A stretch of 57,069 nt of DNA from Stenotrophomonas maltophilia (GTDB taxonomy: Bacteria > Pseudomonadota > Gammaproteobacteria > Xanthomonadales > Xanthomonadaceae): contig NZ_RXLZ01000028.1 of assembly GCF_003970865.1 (NCBI RefSeq), positions 1 to 57,069 of the forward strand. The letters run 5' to 3'. Shown piece by piece: positions 1 to 7,250 of the stretch (position 1 is the first letter of the stretch; each line of letters begins with the position of its first letter). The notes beneath the pieces were generated by a model that saw nothing but the letters and a program-made list of their open reading frames with translations, ran no database searches and was not told the DNA's origin. Both the position numbers and the translations under genes were made by a program.

Positions 1-140
1 TGTCTGTTCCAATTCTGACCAGTTCAACGCTTACATCAGCTCAGTTTGGCTGGACTCGGTGCGTTTTTTTTTTTCCAGGACGAGACGGCCAACTGGATAG
101 GGTGCCGTTTTGGGGGCTCGGAAGTGTGTAAAAGAGACAG
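1..140. other. Probable sequencing-adapter/contig-end artefact
   Basis: Bases 112-140 match the 3' end of the Illumina Nextera read-2 transposase adapter at 25 of 29 positions by hand alignment, ending in the mosaic-end sequence AAGAGACAG. Directly upstream, 107-121 match the 15-nt start of that adapter at 12 of 15, an 8-nt slot (99-106) sits where the i7 index would be, and 82-98 match the end of the P7 oligo at 12 of 17. A long T run lies at 64-74. The order and spacing fit a library adapter read with errors. Bases 1-60 are lower in GC and unlike the rest. No gene should be called here. Confidence 0.8.
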
Positions 141-171
141 AACCCAACCCGCCCCGCCAAACCCTCAACCC

Positions 172-230
172 AGCTGTTGCCGTTGCCGTTGCTCCGGCTT
201 CAAAGGCGGGTGCAGGGCCGCAGGCCCTGC
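172..230 (+). repeat. Hairpin repeat family B, copy 1
   Basis: A run of TTGCCG-like hexamers is followed by GGCTTC, a GCGGGT box, and a perfect hairpin (arms 212-219 and 223-230, loop GCA). The same layout recurs inverted at 45843-45905 and direct at 46303-46362. It lies just past the stop of the minus-strand permease, so it could also end that transcript. Bases 141-171 resemble the right arm of the long-armed element found at 46185-46286, cut off by the adapter. Confidence 0.65.
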
Positions 231-243
231 AATGCAAAACCCC

Positions 244-1671
244 TTACTTCCCCCGCAGGCGGCTGTGCCGGAACCCGTAGCAGAAATAGATCACGAAGCC
301 GACGAACGTCCACACACCCATCAGCATCCAGTTGTGCATCGTCATCGCCGACAGCAGCGCCAGGCAGCTCAGCACGCCCAGGCTGCAGATCAGCCACGCC
401 ATCGGCATGCGGAACGGACGCGGCAGGTCCGGCTGGGTGCGGCGCAGGATCAGCACGCCGGCGCATACGGCCGCGAACGCGATCAGCGTGCCCATCGAGG
501 TCAGCTCACCAAGGATGTCCAGCGGGAACAGCGCCGCCAGCAGCGCGATGCCGATGCCGGTGATCACGGTGTTGATGTGCGGGGTGCGGTACTTCGGGTG
601 GATCTTGGTAAACACCGGCGGCAGCAGGCCGTCGCGCCCCATGATCATGAAGATGCGCGGCTGGCCGATGATCATCACCAGCACCACCGAGGACAGGCCG
701 ACCAGCGCGCCGACCTCGACCACCCAGCGCAGCCAGCCCAGCTGCGGGTGGGCCGCCACGGCAGTCACCACCGGCTCATCGGTGCCCAGCAGCTGGAACG
801 GCACCAGGCCGGTCATCACCGCGGCCATCGCGATGTACAGCACGGTGCAGATCACCAGCGACAGCATCATCCCGAACGGCATGTCGCGCTGTGGGTTCTT
901 CGACTCCTGTGCCGCCACCGACACCGCCTCGAAACCGATGTAGGCGAAGAACACCATCGCCGCGCCACGCAGCACGCCTTCCATGCCGTACTTGCCGGGG
1001 CCTTCGTTGGCCGGGATGAACGGCGTCCAGTTGCTGGTGTCCACGTACTTCCAGCCGACCACGATGACCAGCACGATCAGGCCGGTCTTGAGCACGACCA
1101 TCGCCATGTTCATCGCCGAGGACTTGCTGATGCCGACGTAGCACAGCCAGGTCAGCAGCAGCACCAGTGCGGCGGCCGGCAGGTTGGCGATCGCGCCGGT
1201 TGGGCGCAGCTGTGCGTCGAGTGGAGCACTGACCAGCGCCGCCGGTAGATGGATGTCGAACTGGCTGAGCAGGCTGAGGAAGTAGCCGGTCCAGCTGACT
1301 GCGACCGCCGAGGCGGAGACGCCGTATTCGAGCACCAGCATCCAGCCGATGAACCAGGCCGAGAGCTCGCCGAAGGTGGCGTAGGTGTAGGTGTAGGCGC
1401 TGCCGGAGACCGGCACCATCGACGCGAACTCGGCGTAGGCCAGCGCGCAGAAGGCGCAGCAGATGGCGGCCAGTACGAAGGACAGCATGATGGCCGGGCC
1501 GGCGTGGTTGGCGGCGGCCTGGCCGGTGATGACGAAGATGCCGCCGCCGATCACCGCGCCGATACCCAGGGCGGTCAGGCCCCAAGGGCCGAGGTGGCGG
1601 CGCAGGCTCAGGCCGTTGGCGTCTTCATGGGCGGCATGCGGGTGCTTGGTGGCCCACAGTTGCTTGAACAT
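244..1671 (-). CDS. APC-family amino acid permease
   Basis: This 475-residue inner-membrane protein should exchange or import amino acids across the cytoplasmic membrane. It has the layout of the cationic amino-acid transporter branch of the APC superfamily: a short cytoplasmic N terminus (about 30 residues), then GAVIGGGIFVITGQAA in the first membrane helix, and about twelve hydrophobic segments to the C terminus. The APC signature is repeated almost word for word in the next gene upstream (1754-3229), so the two are tandem paralogues from an old duplication. A hairpin with a short T run at 1713-1746 separates them, suggesting partly independent transcription. The start is the ATG at 1671; no strong ribosome site precedes it. 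Substrate cannot be told from sequence. Confidence 0.9.
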   Translation of the reverse strand: MFKQLWATKHPHAAHEDANGLSLRRHLGPWGLTALGIGAVIGGGIFVITGQAAANHAGPAIMLSFVLAAICCAFCALAYAEFASMVPVSGSAYTYTYATFGELSAWFIGWMLVLEYGVSASAVAVSWTGYFLSLLSQFDIHLPAALVSAPLDAQLRPTGAIANLPAAALVLLLTWLCYVGISKSSAMNMAMVVLKTGLIVLVIVVGWKYVDTSNWTPFIPANEGPGKYGMEGVLRGAAMVFFAYIGFEAVSVAAQESKNPQRDMPFGMMLSLVICTVLYIAMAAVMTGLVPFQLLGTDEPVVTAVAAHPQLGWLRWVVEVGALVGLSSVVLVMIIGQPRIFMIMGRDGLLPPVFTKIHPKYRTPHINTVITGIGIALLAALFPLDILGELTSMGTLIAFAAVCAGVLILRRTQPDLPRPFRMPMAWLICSLGVLSCLALLSAMTMHNWMLMGVWTFVGFVIYFCYGFRHSRLRGK

Positions 1672-1712
1672 GTGTGGTGGTCTTGTCGAAGCGCACCGTC
1701 AGGGGCGCGCAG

Positions 1713-1746
1713 GGAAAACGGACGGGCCGGCACGAGGCCGGCCCGT
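1713..1746 (-). terminator. Rho-independent terminator candidate between the two permeases
   Basis: A perfect 10-bp stem (1722-1731 with 1737-1746, loop ACGAG) lies 8 nt past the stop of the upstream permease in the minus direction and is followed by CCGTTTTCC. The T run is short, so termination may be partial. Confidence 0.55.
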
Positions 1747-1753
1747 AGGCGGA

Positions 1754-3229
1754 TCAGGGCGACTTGGCCAGCTTGCTGTTGCGGATGCCGTAGCCCAGGT
1801 AGATCAGCAGGCCGAGCAGCGTCCAGCCAACAAACAGGTGCCAGTGCACCACGAACGCCTGCCAGAACAGGAACAGGCAGGTGGCTGCACCCAGCGGGCA
1901 GATGATCCATACCATCGGTACGCGGAACGGGCGGTGCAGGTCCGGCTTGGAATAGCGCAGCACCAGCACGCCAATGCAGACCGTGGCGAAGGCCAGCAGG
2001 GTGCCCATCGAGACCAGTTCGCCCAGCACGTTCAGCGGCACCAGGCCGGCCAGCGCGGCGGCGATCACGCCGACCACGATGGTGGCGACGTACGGGGTGC
2101 GGAAGCGGGCGTGGACCTTGCCGAAGAACTTCGGCAGCAGGCCGTCGCGGGAGATGGTGTAGGCGATGCGGGTCTGGCCCATCATCATCACCAGCACCAC
2201 CGAGGACAGGCCGGCGATGGCGCCGATCTCGACCAGGGTCTTCAACCAGGACAGGGTCGGGTAGGGCTCCAGCGCGGTGGCCACCGGCTTGTCAGTGCCC
2301 AGCAGGTGGTACGGCATCATGCCGGTCAGCACCGCACAGACGATGATGTAGACGATGGTGCACACGGCCAGCGAACCGAGCAGGCCGATCGGCATGTTGC
2401 GCTGCGGATCCTTGGTTTCGCCGGCGGCGGTGGAGACCGCATCGAAGCCGATGTAGGCGAAGAACACGATGGTGGCCGCGCGGAATACGCCGCTCCAGCC
2501 GAATTCACCCGGCACGCCGGTGTTTTCCGGGATGAACGGCTGCCAGTTGGCGGGGTCGATGTGGGCCGCGCCGATGCCGATGAACAGGCAGATGACGGTG
2601 ACCTTGATCGCCACGATGATGGCGTTGACGAAAGCCGACTGGGTCACGCCCACGTACAGCAGGCCGGACACCGCCGCCACGATCAGCACCGCCGGCAGGT
2701 TGAACAGCTTGCCGGAGGCGATGAACTCGCTGCCCGTCCAGGCAATCGGAGCTGCGCTGAGTGCATCCGGGAACGGCATGTGCAGCGTGGTGGTGATGAA
2801 ACTGATCAGGTACGCCGACCAGCCCACCGCGACCGAGGCCGAAGCGAACAGGTACTCCAGCACCAGGCACCAGCCGATGAACCAGGCCATGCCTTCGCCG
2901 AGGGTGGCGTAGGAATAGGAGTAGGCACTGCCGGAGACCGGCATCATTGCCGCGAACTCGGCGTAGCACAGGCCCGCCAGGGCGCAGGCGAAACCGGCGA
3001 TGACGAACGACAGCATCACTGCCGGGCCAGCGTGGTTGGCTGCGGCCTGGCCGGTCAGCACGAAGATACCAGCGCCGATCACCGCACCCACGCCAAGCAG
3101 GATGAGGTGTTTAGCCGTGAGGGTCCGTTTCAACGTGGCTTCGCCGTCCAGGCTGCCTTCGATGGGTTCGCCGGCATCGACGTGCCCGGCCGGCTGGACC
3201 GGCTTGACCCTCAACAGAGCTTTCAGCAT
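1754..3229 (-). CDS. APC-family amino acid permease (second tandem copy)
   Basis: This 491-residue membrane transporter is a paralogue of the gene at 244-1671. The first helix contains GVGAVIGAGIFVLTGQAA and is followed by HAGPAVMLSF, the CAT/YfnA-type APC signature. About twelve membrane segments can be drawn. It carries a longer hydrophilic N terminus (about 40 residues) than its partner. The frame stays open further upstream, but the ATG at 3229 is preferred: it has an AGGAAGT ribosome site about 6 nt upstream, and the residues before it do not look like a transporter N terminus. Amino-acid specificity is unknown. Confidence 0.9.
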   Translation of the reverse strand: MLKALLRVKPVQPAGHVDAGEPIEGSLDGEATLKRTLTAKHLILLGVGAVIGAGIFVLTGQAAANHAGPAVMLSFVIAGFACALAGLCYAEFAAMMPVSGSAYSYSYATLGEGMAWFIGWCLVLEYLFASASVAVGWSAYLISFITTTLHMPFPDALSAAPIAWTGSEFIASGKLFNLPAVLIVAAVSGLLYVGVTQSAFVNAIIVAIKVTVICLFIGIGAAHIDPANWQPFIPENTGVPGEFGWSGVFRAATIVFFAYIGFDAVSTAAGETKDPQRNMPIGLLGSLAVCTIVYIIVCAVLTGMMPYHLLGTDKPVATALEPYPTLSWLKTLVEIGAIAGLSSVVLVMMMGQTRIAYTISRDGLLPKFFGKVHARFRTPYVATIVVGVIAAALAGLVPLNVLGELVSMGTLLAFATVCIGVLVLRYSKPDLHRPFRVPMVWIICPLGAATCLFLFWQAFVVHWHLFVGWTLLGLLIYLGYGIRNSKLAKSP

Positions 3230-3407
3230 GCAGTACTTCCTAGTGATCGGATTGGGTGGGTCGCCGATACGTTGCCGGCAACCCTGGAATGGTGAAGGCC
3301 GCGCGAACGGCCCGCTGTACCTTAGCCAAAGCTGAAGCCAACGCACAAGCGCAATCGCAACAATGAACGGCGATAATGAGCAGTATTTTTCCAAACGCCG
3401 CCCATTC

Positions 3408-3977
3408 ATGAGCCAGACCGCCGAAACCCTTGCCGTGCTTGACGATCGCCTGCGCAACCTGCTGCGGGACTACGCCCGCCGTGAGCCCGCTCACGACGCA
3501 CTGGCTGCCGAATTCGGCACATTGCTGGACGATCCGGAAGATCCGTTCCGGCGTGAACGGCTGGCCGGGCACTTCACTGCCAGCTGCTGGCTGGTCAGTG
3601 CCGATGGCCAGCGACTGCTGCTGACCCACCACCGCAAGCTGCAGCGCTGGTTGCAGCTGGGCGGCCACGCCGACGGCGACCGCGACCTGGCCCAGGTGGC
3701 GCTGAAGGAAGCCGAGGAGGAGTCGGGGCTGAGCGGCCTGGTGCTGGAAGACCCTGCCATCTTCGATCTGGACAAACATTGGATTCCGGAGCGCAAGGAC
3801 GTACCGGGGCACTGGCATTACGACGTGCGTTTCGTGATCCGCGCGCTGGGCGGCGAGGCCTTCGTGCTCAGCGAGGAATCGCTGGACCTGGCCTGGCGGC
3901 CGGTGACCGAAGTCGCCGCCGACCCGGAATCGGATGAGTCCATGCAGCGCATGGCGCGCAGGTGGTTGGCGCGTTGA
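3408..3977 (+). CDS. NUDIX hydrolase
   Basis: This 189-residue protein belongs to the NUDIX family, which hydrolyses nucleoside diphosphates linked to another moiety. The NUDIX box is visible from about residue 83 as GGHADGD followed by KEAEEESGL. The EExxG core that binds the metal is intact, but two usually fixed positions differ: the first Glu of the Gx5E part is Arg, and the Arg of REUxEE is Lys. Similar GGHAD proteins are common in proteobacteria, often annotated only as NUDIX hydrolases. An upstream in-frame ATG at 3363 exists; 3408 fits the family's length better. The stop is followed within 3 nt by the palindrome at 3980-4046, beyond which serA converges. Confidence 0.85.
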   Translation: MSQTAETLAVLDDRLRNLLRDYARREPAHDALAAEFGTLLDDPEDPFRRERLAGHFTASCWLVSADGQRLLLTHHRKLQRWLQLGGHADGDRDLAQVALKEAEEESGLSGLVLEDPAIFDLDKHWIPERKDVPGHWHYDVRFVIRALGGEAFVLSEESLDLAWRPVTEVAADPESDESMQRMARRWLAR

Positions 3978-3979
3978 AG

Positions 3980-4046
3980 AAAAAGGGGACGGAGGGGATT
4001 AAGTCGTTAATGCATAAACGACTTAATCCCCTCCGTCCCCTTTTTT
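3980..4046. repeat. Long-arm palindrome (GGGGACGGAGGGGATTAAG family), bidirectional terminator
   Basis: Arms of about 29 nt read AAAAAGGGGACGGAGGGG then ATTAAGTCGTT and are mirrored to a final T6, around a short AT-rich loop. The A run on one side and T run on the other let it act as a terminator on both strands, and it fills the gap between convergent NUDIX and serA genes. A second copy with the same arms but a different loop sits at 34528-34603, again between convergent genes. Motifs of this GGGGACxG type are linked in many proteobacteria to REP-associated tyrosine transposases; no such transposase is in this window. Confidence 0.8.
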
Positions 4047-4048
4047 GC

Positions 4049-5290
4049 TCAGTACAGAATGCGCGTACGCAGCGTCCCTGGAATCGCGGCCAGTTCGTCA
4101 CGCACGGCGGCAGCCTGTTCCTCGCTGGCGGTGATGTCGATCACCACGTAGCCCACCTTCGGGTCGGTGCGAAGGAACTGGCCGTCGATGTTGACGTTGT
4201 GGCGCGAGAAGATCTCGTTGACCTTGGACAGCACGCCCGGCACGTTCTGGTGGATGTGCAGCAGGCGCAGGCTGTCGGCGTGCTCGGGCAGGGTCACTTC
4301 CGGGAAGTTGACCGCCGACAGGGTGCTGCCGTTGTCGCTGTAGCGCACCAGCTTGGCCGCCACTTCCACGCCGATATTGTCCTGCGCTTCCAGGGTGCTG
4401 CCACCCACGTGCGGGGTGAGAATCACGTTGTCGTGGCGGGTCAGCGGCGATTCGAAGATATCGCCGTTGCCCTTCGGCTCGACCGGGAACACGTCCAGCG
4501 CGGCGCCACCGACGTGACCGCTGGCCAGGGCCGCATCCAGTGCATCGATGTCGACCACGGTGCCGCGCGCGGCATTGATCAGGTGCGCGCCCTTGCGCAT
4601 CTTCGCCAGCTCGGTGCTGCCGATCATCCACTGCGTGGACGGGGTCTCCGGCACGTGCAGGGTGACGATGTCGGCACGCGCCAGCAGGTCGTCCAGGCTG
4701 GCCGCTGCACGGGCATTGCCCAGTGCCAGCTTGGTTTCCACGTCGTGGAAGATCACCTGCATGCCCAGCGATTCGGCCAGCACGCCGACCTGGGTGCCGA
4801 TGTGGCCATAGCCGATGATGCCCAGCGTCTTGCCGCGCACTTCATGGCTGCCGCTGGCCGACTTCGACCAGCCGCCGCGATGGCATTCGGCATTTTTCTG
4901 CGGAATGCCTCGGGTCAGCATGATCGCCTCGGCGATCACCAGTTCGGCCACGCTGCGGGTGTTGGAATAGGGCGCGTTGAACACCGGGATGCCGGCCAGC
5001 TCGGCCGTGTCCAGGTCGACCTGGTTGGTGCCGATGCAGAAGCAGCCCACCGCGATCAGGCGCTTGGCCTCGGCCAGCACCTCGGCACTGAGCTGGGTGC
5101 GCGAGCGGATGCCGACGATGTGCGCCTCGGCGATGCGCGCCTTCAGTTCGTCTTCGGGCAGCGCCTTGGTGTGCGCCTCGATCTGGCTGTAGCCGGCGGC
5201 GCTGAACACCTCCACGGCGGTCTGGCTGACCCCCTCCAGCAACAGTACGCGGATATCCTGCTTCGGGAACGAGGTCTTCTTCGGCGACAT
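4049..5290 (-). CDS. serA: D-3-phosphoglycerate dehydrogenase
   Basis: SerA oxidises 3-phosphoglycerate to 3-phosphohydroxypyruvate with NAD, the first step of serine synthesis. The 413-residue length matches the E. coli type (410). The Rossmann motif GIIGYGHIGTQVG is at about 157-169, the catalytic Arg lies in NAARGTVVD, and the catalytic His in ILTPHVGGSTLEAQ. A C-terminal ACT domain (HIHQNVPGVLSKVNEIF) is present, as expected for serine feedback control. The ATG at 5290 is chosen because MSPKKTSFPKQDI matches the usual N terminus; the open frame continues upstream without a better start. It is divergent from a D-2-hydroxyglutarate dehydrogenase gene at 5460, the arrangement known in Pseudomonas, where the two enzymes are functionally coupled. 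Confidence 0.95.
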   Translation of the reverse strand: MSPKKTSFPKQDIRVLLLEGVSQTAVEVFSAAGYSQIEAHTKALPEDELKARIAEAHIVGIRSRTQLSAEVLAEAKRLIAVGCFCIGTNQVDLDTAELAGIPVFNAPYSNTRSVAELVIAEAIMLTRGIPQKNAECHRGGWSKSASGSHEVRGKTLGIIGYGHIGTQVGVLAESLGMQVIFHDVETKLALGNARAAASLDDLLARADIVTLHVPETPSTQWMIGSTELAKMRKGAHLINAARGTVVDIDALDAALASGHVGGAALDVFPVEPKGNGDIFESPLTRHDNVILTPHVGGSTLEAQDNIGVEVAAKLVRYSDNGSTLSAVNFPEVTLPEHADSLRLLHIHQNVPGVLSKVNEIFSRHNVNIDGQFLRTDPKVGYVVIDITASEEQAAAVRDELAAIPGTLRTRILY

Positions 5291-5459
5291 GGGGCAACAC
5301 GGCCAGTGGGACAGGGGCTCACCACTATGCCAGATCGAAGCGCCCATGGTGCAGTGCGCAATTGGTTGCATCCGTAGCTATTCGCAGCGCGGTGGGGCTG
5401 GACGCTGGCGCGTGCCGCTGGCACGCTTGCCCGTTCTTCACGCACCGCGCTGGACCGTC

Positions 5460-6848
5460 ATGACCGATTCCCGCATTGCCTCGCTGCTGCAGGCCTGTCC
5501 CGGCCTGAAGCTGAAGACCGACCCGGCCGACCTGGAGCACTACGGGCGCGACTGGACCCGGCGCTGGACGCCGGCGCCGCTGGCGATCGCGCTGCCGGCC
5601 ACGGTCGAGGAAGTGCAGGCGGTGATGCGCTGGAGTGCAGGCGAGGGCGTTGCCGTGGTGCCGTCCGGGGGCCGTACCGGTCTCTCTGGTGGCGCGGTGG
5701 CGGCCAACGGCGAGCTGGTACTCAGCCTGGAACGGATGAACAAGGCATTGGCCTACGACGCGGTCGATCGCACCCTGGTGGTGCAGGCCGGCATGGCGCT
5801 GGAAGCGGTGCACAACGCCGCGCTGGACCACGGCCTGATCTACCCGGTGGATTTCGCCGCGCGCGGGTCGTGCACGATCGGCGGCAACATCGCCACCAAT
5901 GCCGGCGGCATCCGCGTGATCCGCTACGGCAATACCCGCGAGTGGATCGCCGGGCTGAAGGTGGTCACCGCCAGTGGCGAGTTGCTGGAGCTCAACAAGG
6001 GCCTGATCAAGAACTCCAGCGGCTACGACTTCCGCCAGCTGCTGATCGGTTCGGAGGGTACGCTGGGCGTGATCGTTGAGGCGACGGTGAAGCTGACCGA
6101 CCCGCCGCCGGCCAGCAACGTGATGCTGCTGGCACTGCCCAGCTTCGAAGTGCTGATGCAGGTGTTTGCAGCGTTCCGCGCGCGCCTGCAGCTGCAGGCC
6201 TTCGAGTTCTTCACCGACCGCGCGCTGGAACATGTGCTGGCGCACGGTGCACAGGCGCCGTTCGATGAGGTGCATCCGTACTACGTGGTCACCGAATTCG
6301 CAGCCGGCGACGACGCCCAGGAAGCGGCTGCGATGGCGGCCTTCGAGGACTGCATGGGCAACGGCTGGGTCAGCGATGGCGTGATCAGTGCCAGCGACGG
6401 CCAGGCCGCGCAGTTGTGGCGCCTGCGCGAAGGCATCACCGAATCGCTGGCTCGCTACAAGCCCTACAAGAACGACGTTTCGGTGCGGATCTCGGCGATG
6501 CCGGCGTTCCTGGCCGAGACCCAGGCATTGATCGGGCAGGCCTACCCGCACTTCGACGTGGTCTGGTTCGGCCATATCGGTGACGGTAACCTGCACATCA
6601 ACGTGCTCAAGCCGGATGACACCAGCGACGCCGATTTCGTGGCGCAGTGCGAGCAGGTGACCAAGCTGCTGGCGCAGGTGCTGGCGCGCTTCGATGGCAG
6701 TATTTCGGCCGAACACGGCATCGGCCTGGTCAAGAAGGGCTACCTGGGCAGCACCCGCGGCCCGGCCGAGATCGCGCTGATGAAGGCGGTCAAGCACGCG
6801 TTCGATCCCCAAGCGCGGCTGAATCCCGGCAAGCTGTTCGACGTTTGA
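5460..6848 (+). CDS. FAD-linked D-2-hydroxyglutarate dehydrogenase
   Basis: This 462-residue flavoenzyme belongs to the FAD-linked oxidase type-4 family (GlcD/DLD/D2HGDH). The FAD-binding PCMH domain covers about residues 30-215 (GGRTGLSGGAV, then TIGGNIATNAGG). The substrate/metal motif HIGDGNLHINV is at about 371-381, and EHGIGLVKK near 418 closes the active site. By context it is D-2-hydroxyglutarate dehydrogenase: SerA reduces 2-oxoglutarate to D-2-hydroxyglutarate while pulling phosphoglycerate oxidation forward, and this enzyme recycles that product, passing electrons to an electron-transfer flavoprotein or the respiratory chain. D-lactate or glycolate oxidation is the main alternative. 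The start at 5460 avoids a poorly conserved 57-residue extension. Confidence 0.85.
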   Translation: MTDSRIASLLQACPGLKLKTDPADLEHYGRDWTRRWTPAPLAIALPATVEEVQAVMRWSAGEGVAVVPSGGRTGLSGGAVAANGELVLSLERMNKALAYDAVDRTLVVQAGMALEAVHNAALDHGLIYPVDFAARGSCTIGGNIATNAGGIRVIRYGNTREWIAGLKVVTASGELLELNKGLIKNSSGYDFRQLLIGSEGTLGVIVEATVKLTDPPPASNVMLLALPSFEVLMQVFAAFRARLQLQAFEFFTDRALEHVLAHGAQAPFDEVHPYYVVTEFAAGDDAQEAAAMAAFEDCMGNGWVSDGVISASDGQAAQLWRLREGITESLARYKPYKNDVSVRISAMPAFLAETQALIGQAYPHFDVVWFGHIGDGNLHINVLKPDDTSDADFVAQCEQVTKLLAQVLARFDGSISAEHGIGLVKKGYLGSTRGPAEIALMKAVKHAFDPQARLNPGKLFDV

Positions 6849-6910
6849 ACCGGGCAAATCCTTCACGCACCCGTTACGCTCCACGCTTCCTCACAACCGG
6901 CTTCGAACCG

Positions 6911-7210
6911 ATGACCCGTCCGCTTCTGCTGCTCGCCCTGCTGTCCCTGCCGCTGGCCGGCTTCGCTTCCAGCTTCGCCGGCACGTCGGCCGGTTCGGCC
7001 ACGGGTGCTTCCTCCGGTTCCTCGGGCAGCAGCTCGGGTGACGACAAGGTGGTGCTGGCTGCACGCGACGATGCCGCTGCGTTCATCGCCAGCGACGGCC
7101 AGATCCGTGGCGCCCGCCTGCAGGCCGCGCTGGTCCACCTGCGTGAGCAGAGCGCTGCCGCACAGCAGCAGAGCGATCTGGAACTGGCTCGCGCGCTGCT
7201 GGCACGTTGA
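6911..7210 (+). CDS. Small secreted DUF2388 protein
   Basis: This 99-residue protein has a clear signal peptide (MTRPLLLLALLSLPLAGFA) followed by a Ser/Gly-rich stretch and the conserved part DDKVVLAARDDAAAFIASDG then IRGARLQAALVHLR. That pattern is the DUF2388 family, best known from Pseudomonas, of unknown function and expected in the periplasm. It starts 62 nt after the dehydrogenase stop and is followed by the DUF4105 gene. I recall the two families as neighbours in Pseudomonas too, so a shared envelope role is likely but unproven. Confidence 0.8.
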   Translation: MTRPLLLLALLSLPLAGFASSFAGTSAGSATGASSGSSGSSSGDDKVVLAARDDAAAFIASDGQIRGARLQAALVHLREQSAAAQQQSDLELARALLAR

Positions 7211-7222
7211 TCCCGCCTTCGG

Positions 7223-7244
7223 GTAGTGCCGGCCGCTGGCCGGC
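7223..7244 (+). repeat. SMAG/REP palindrome
   Basis: GTAG head (7223-7226) followed by a perfect 7-bp stem, GCCGGCC and GGCCGGC, around GCT. It follows the DUF2388 stop by 12 nt. Together with the inverted unit at 7271-7293 it forms a tail-to-tail SMAG dimer. Confidence 0.85.
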
Positions 7245-7250
7245 GACGCC

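Noticed and set aside
46..1248. Long open frame opposite the first permease
   Set aside because: His/Gln/Arg-rich translation typical of antisense to GC3-rich genes; it also starts in the adapter artefact.
1463..3295. 610-codon open frame antisense to both permeases
   Set aside because: Low-complexity His/Arg/Gly product with no domain; the minus-strand permeases are clear.
3962..5377. Plus-strand gene covering serA
   Set aside because: It begins inside the palindrome and is antisense to a clear SerA.
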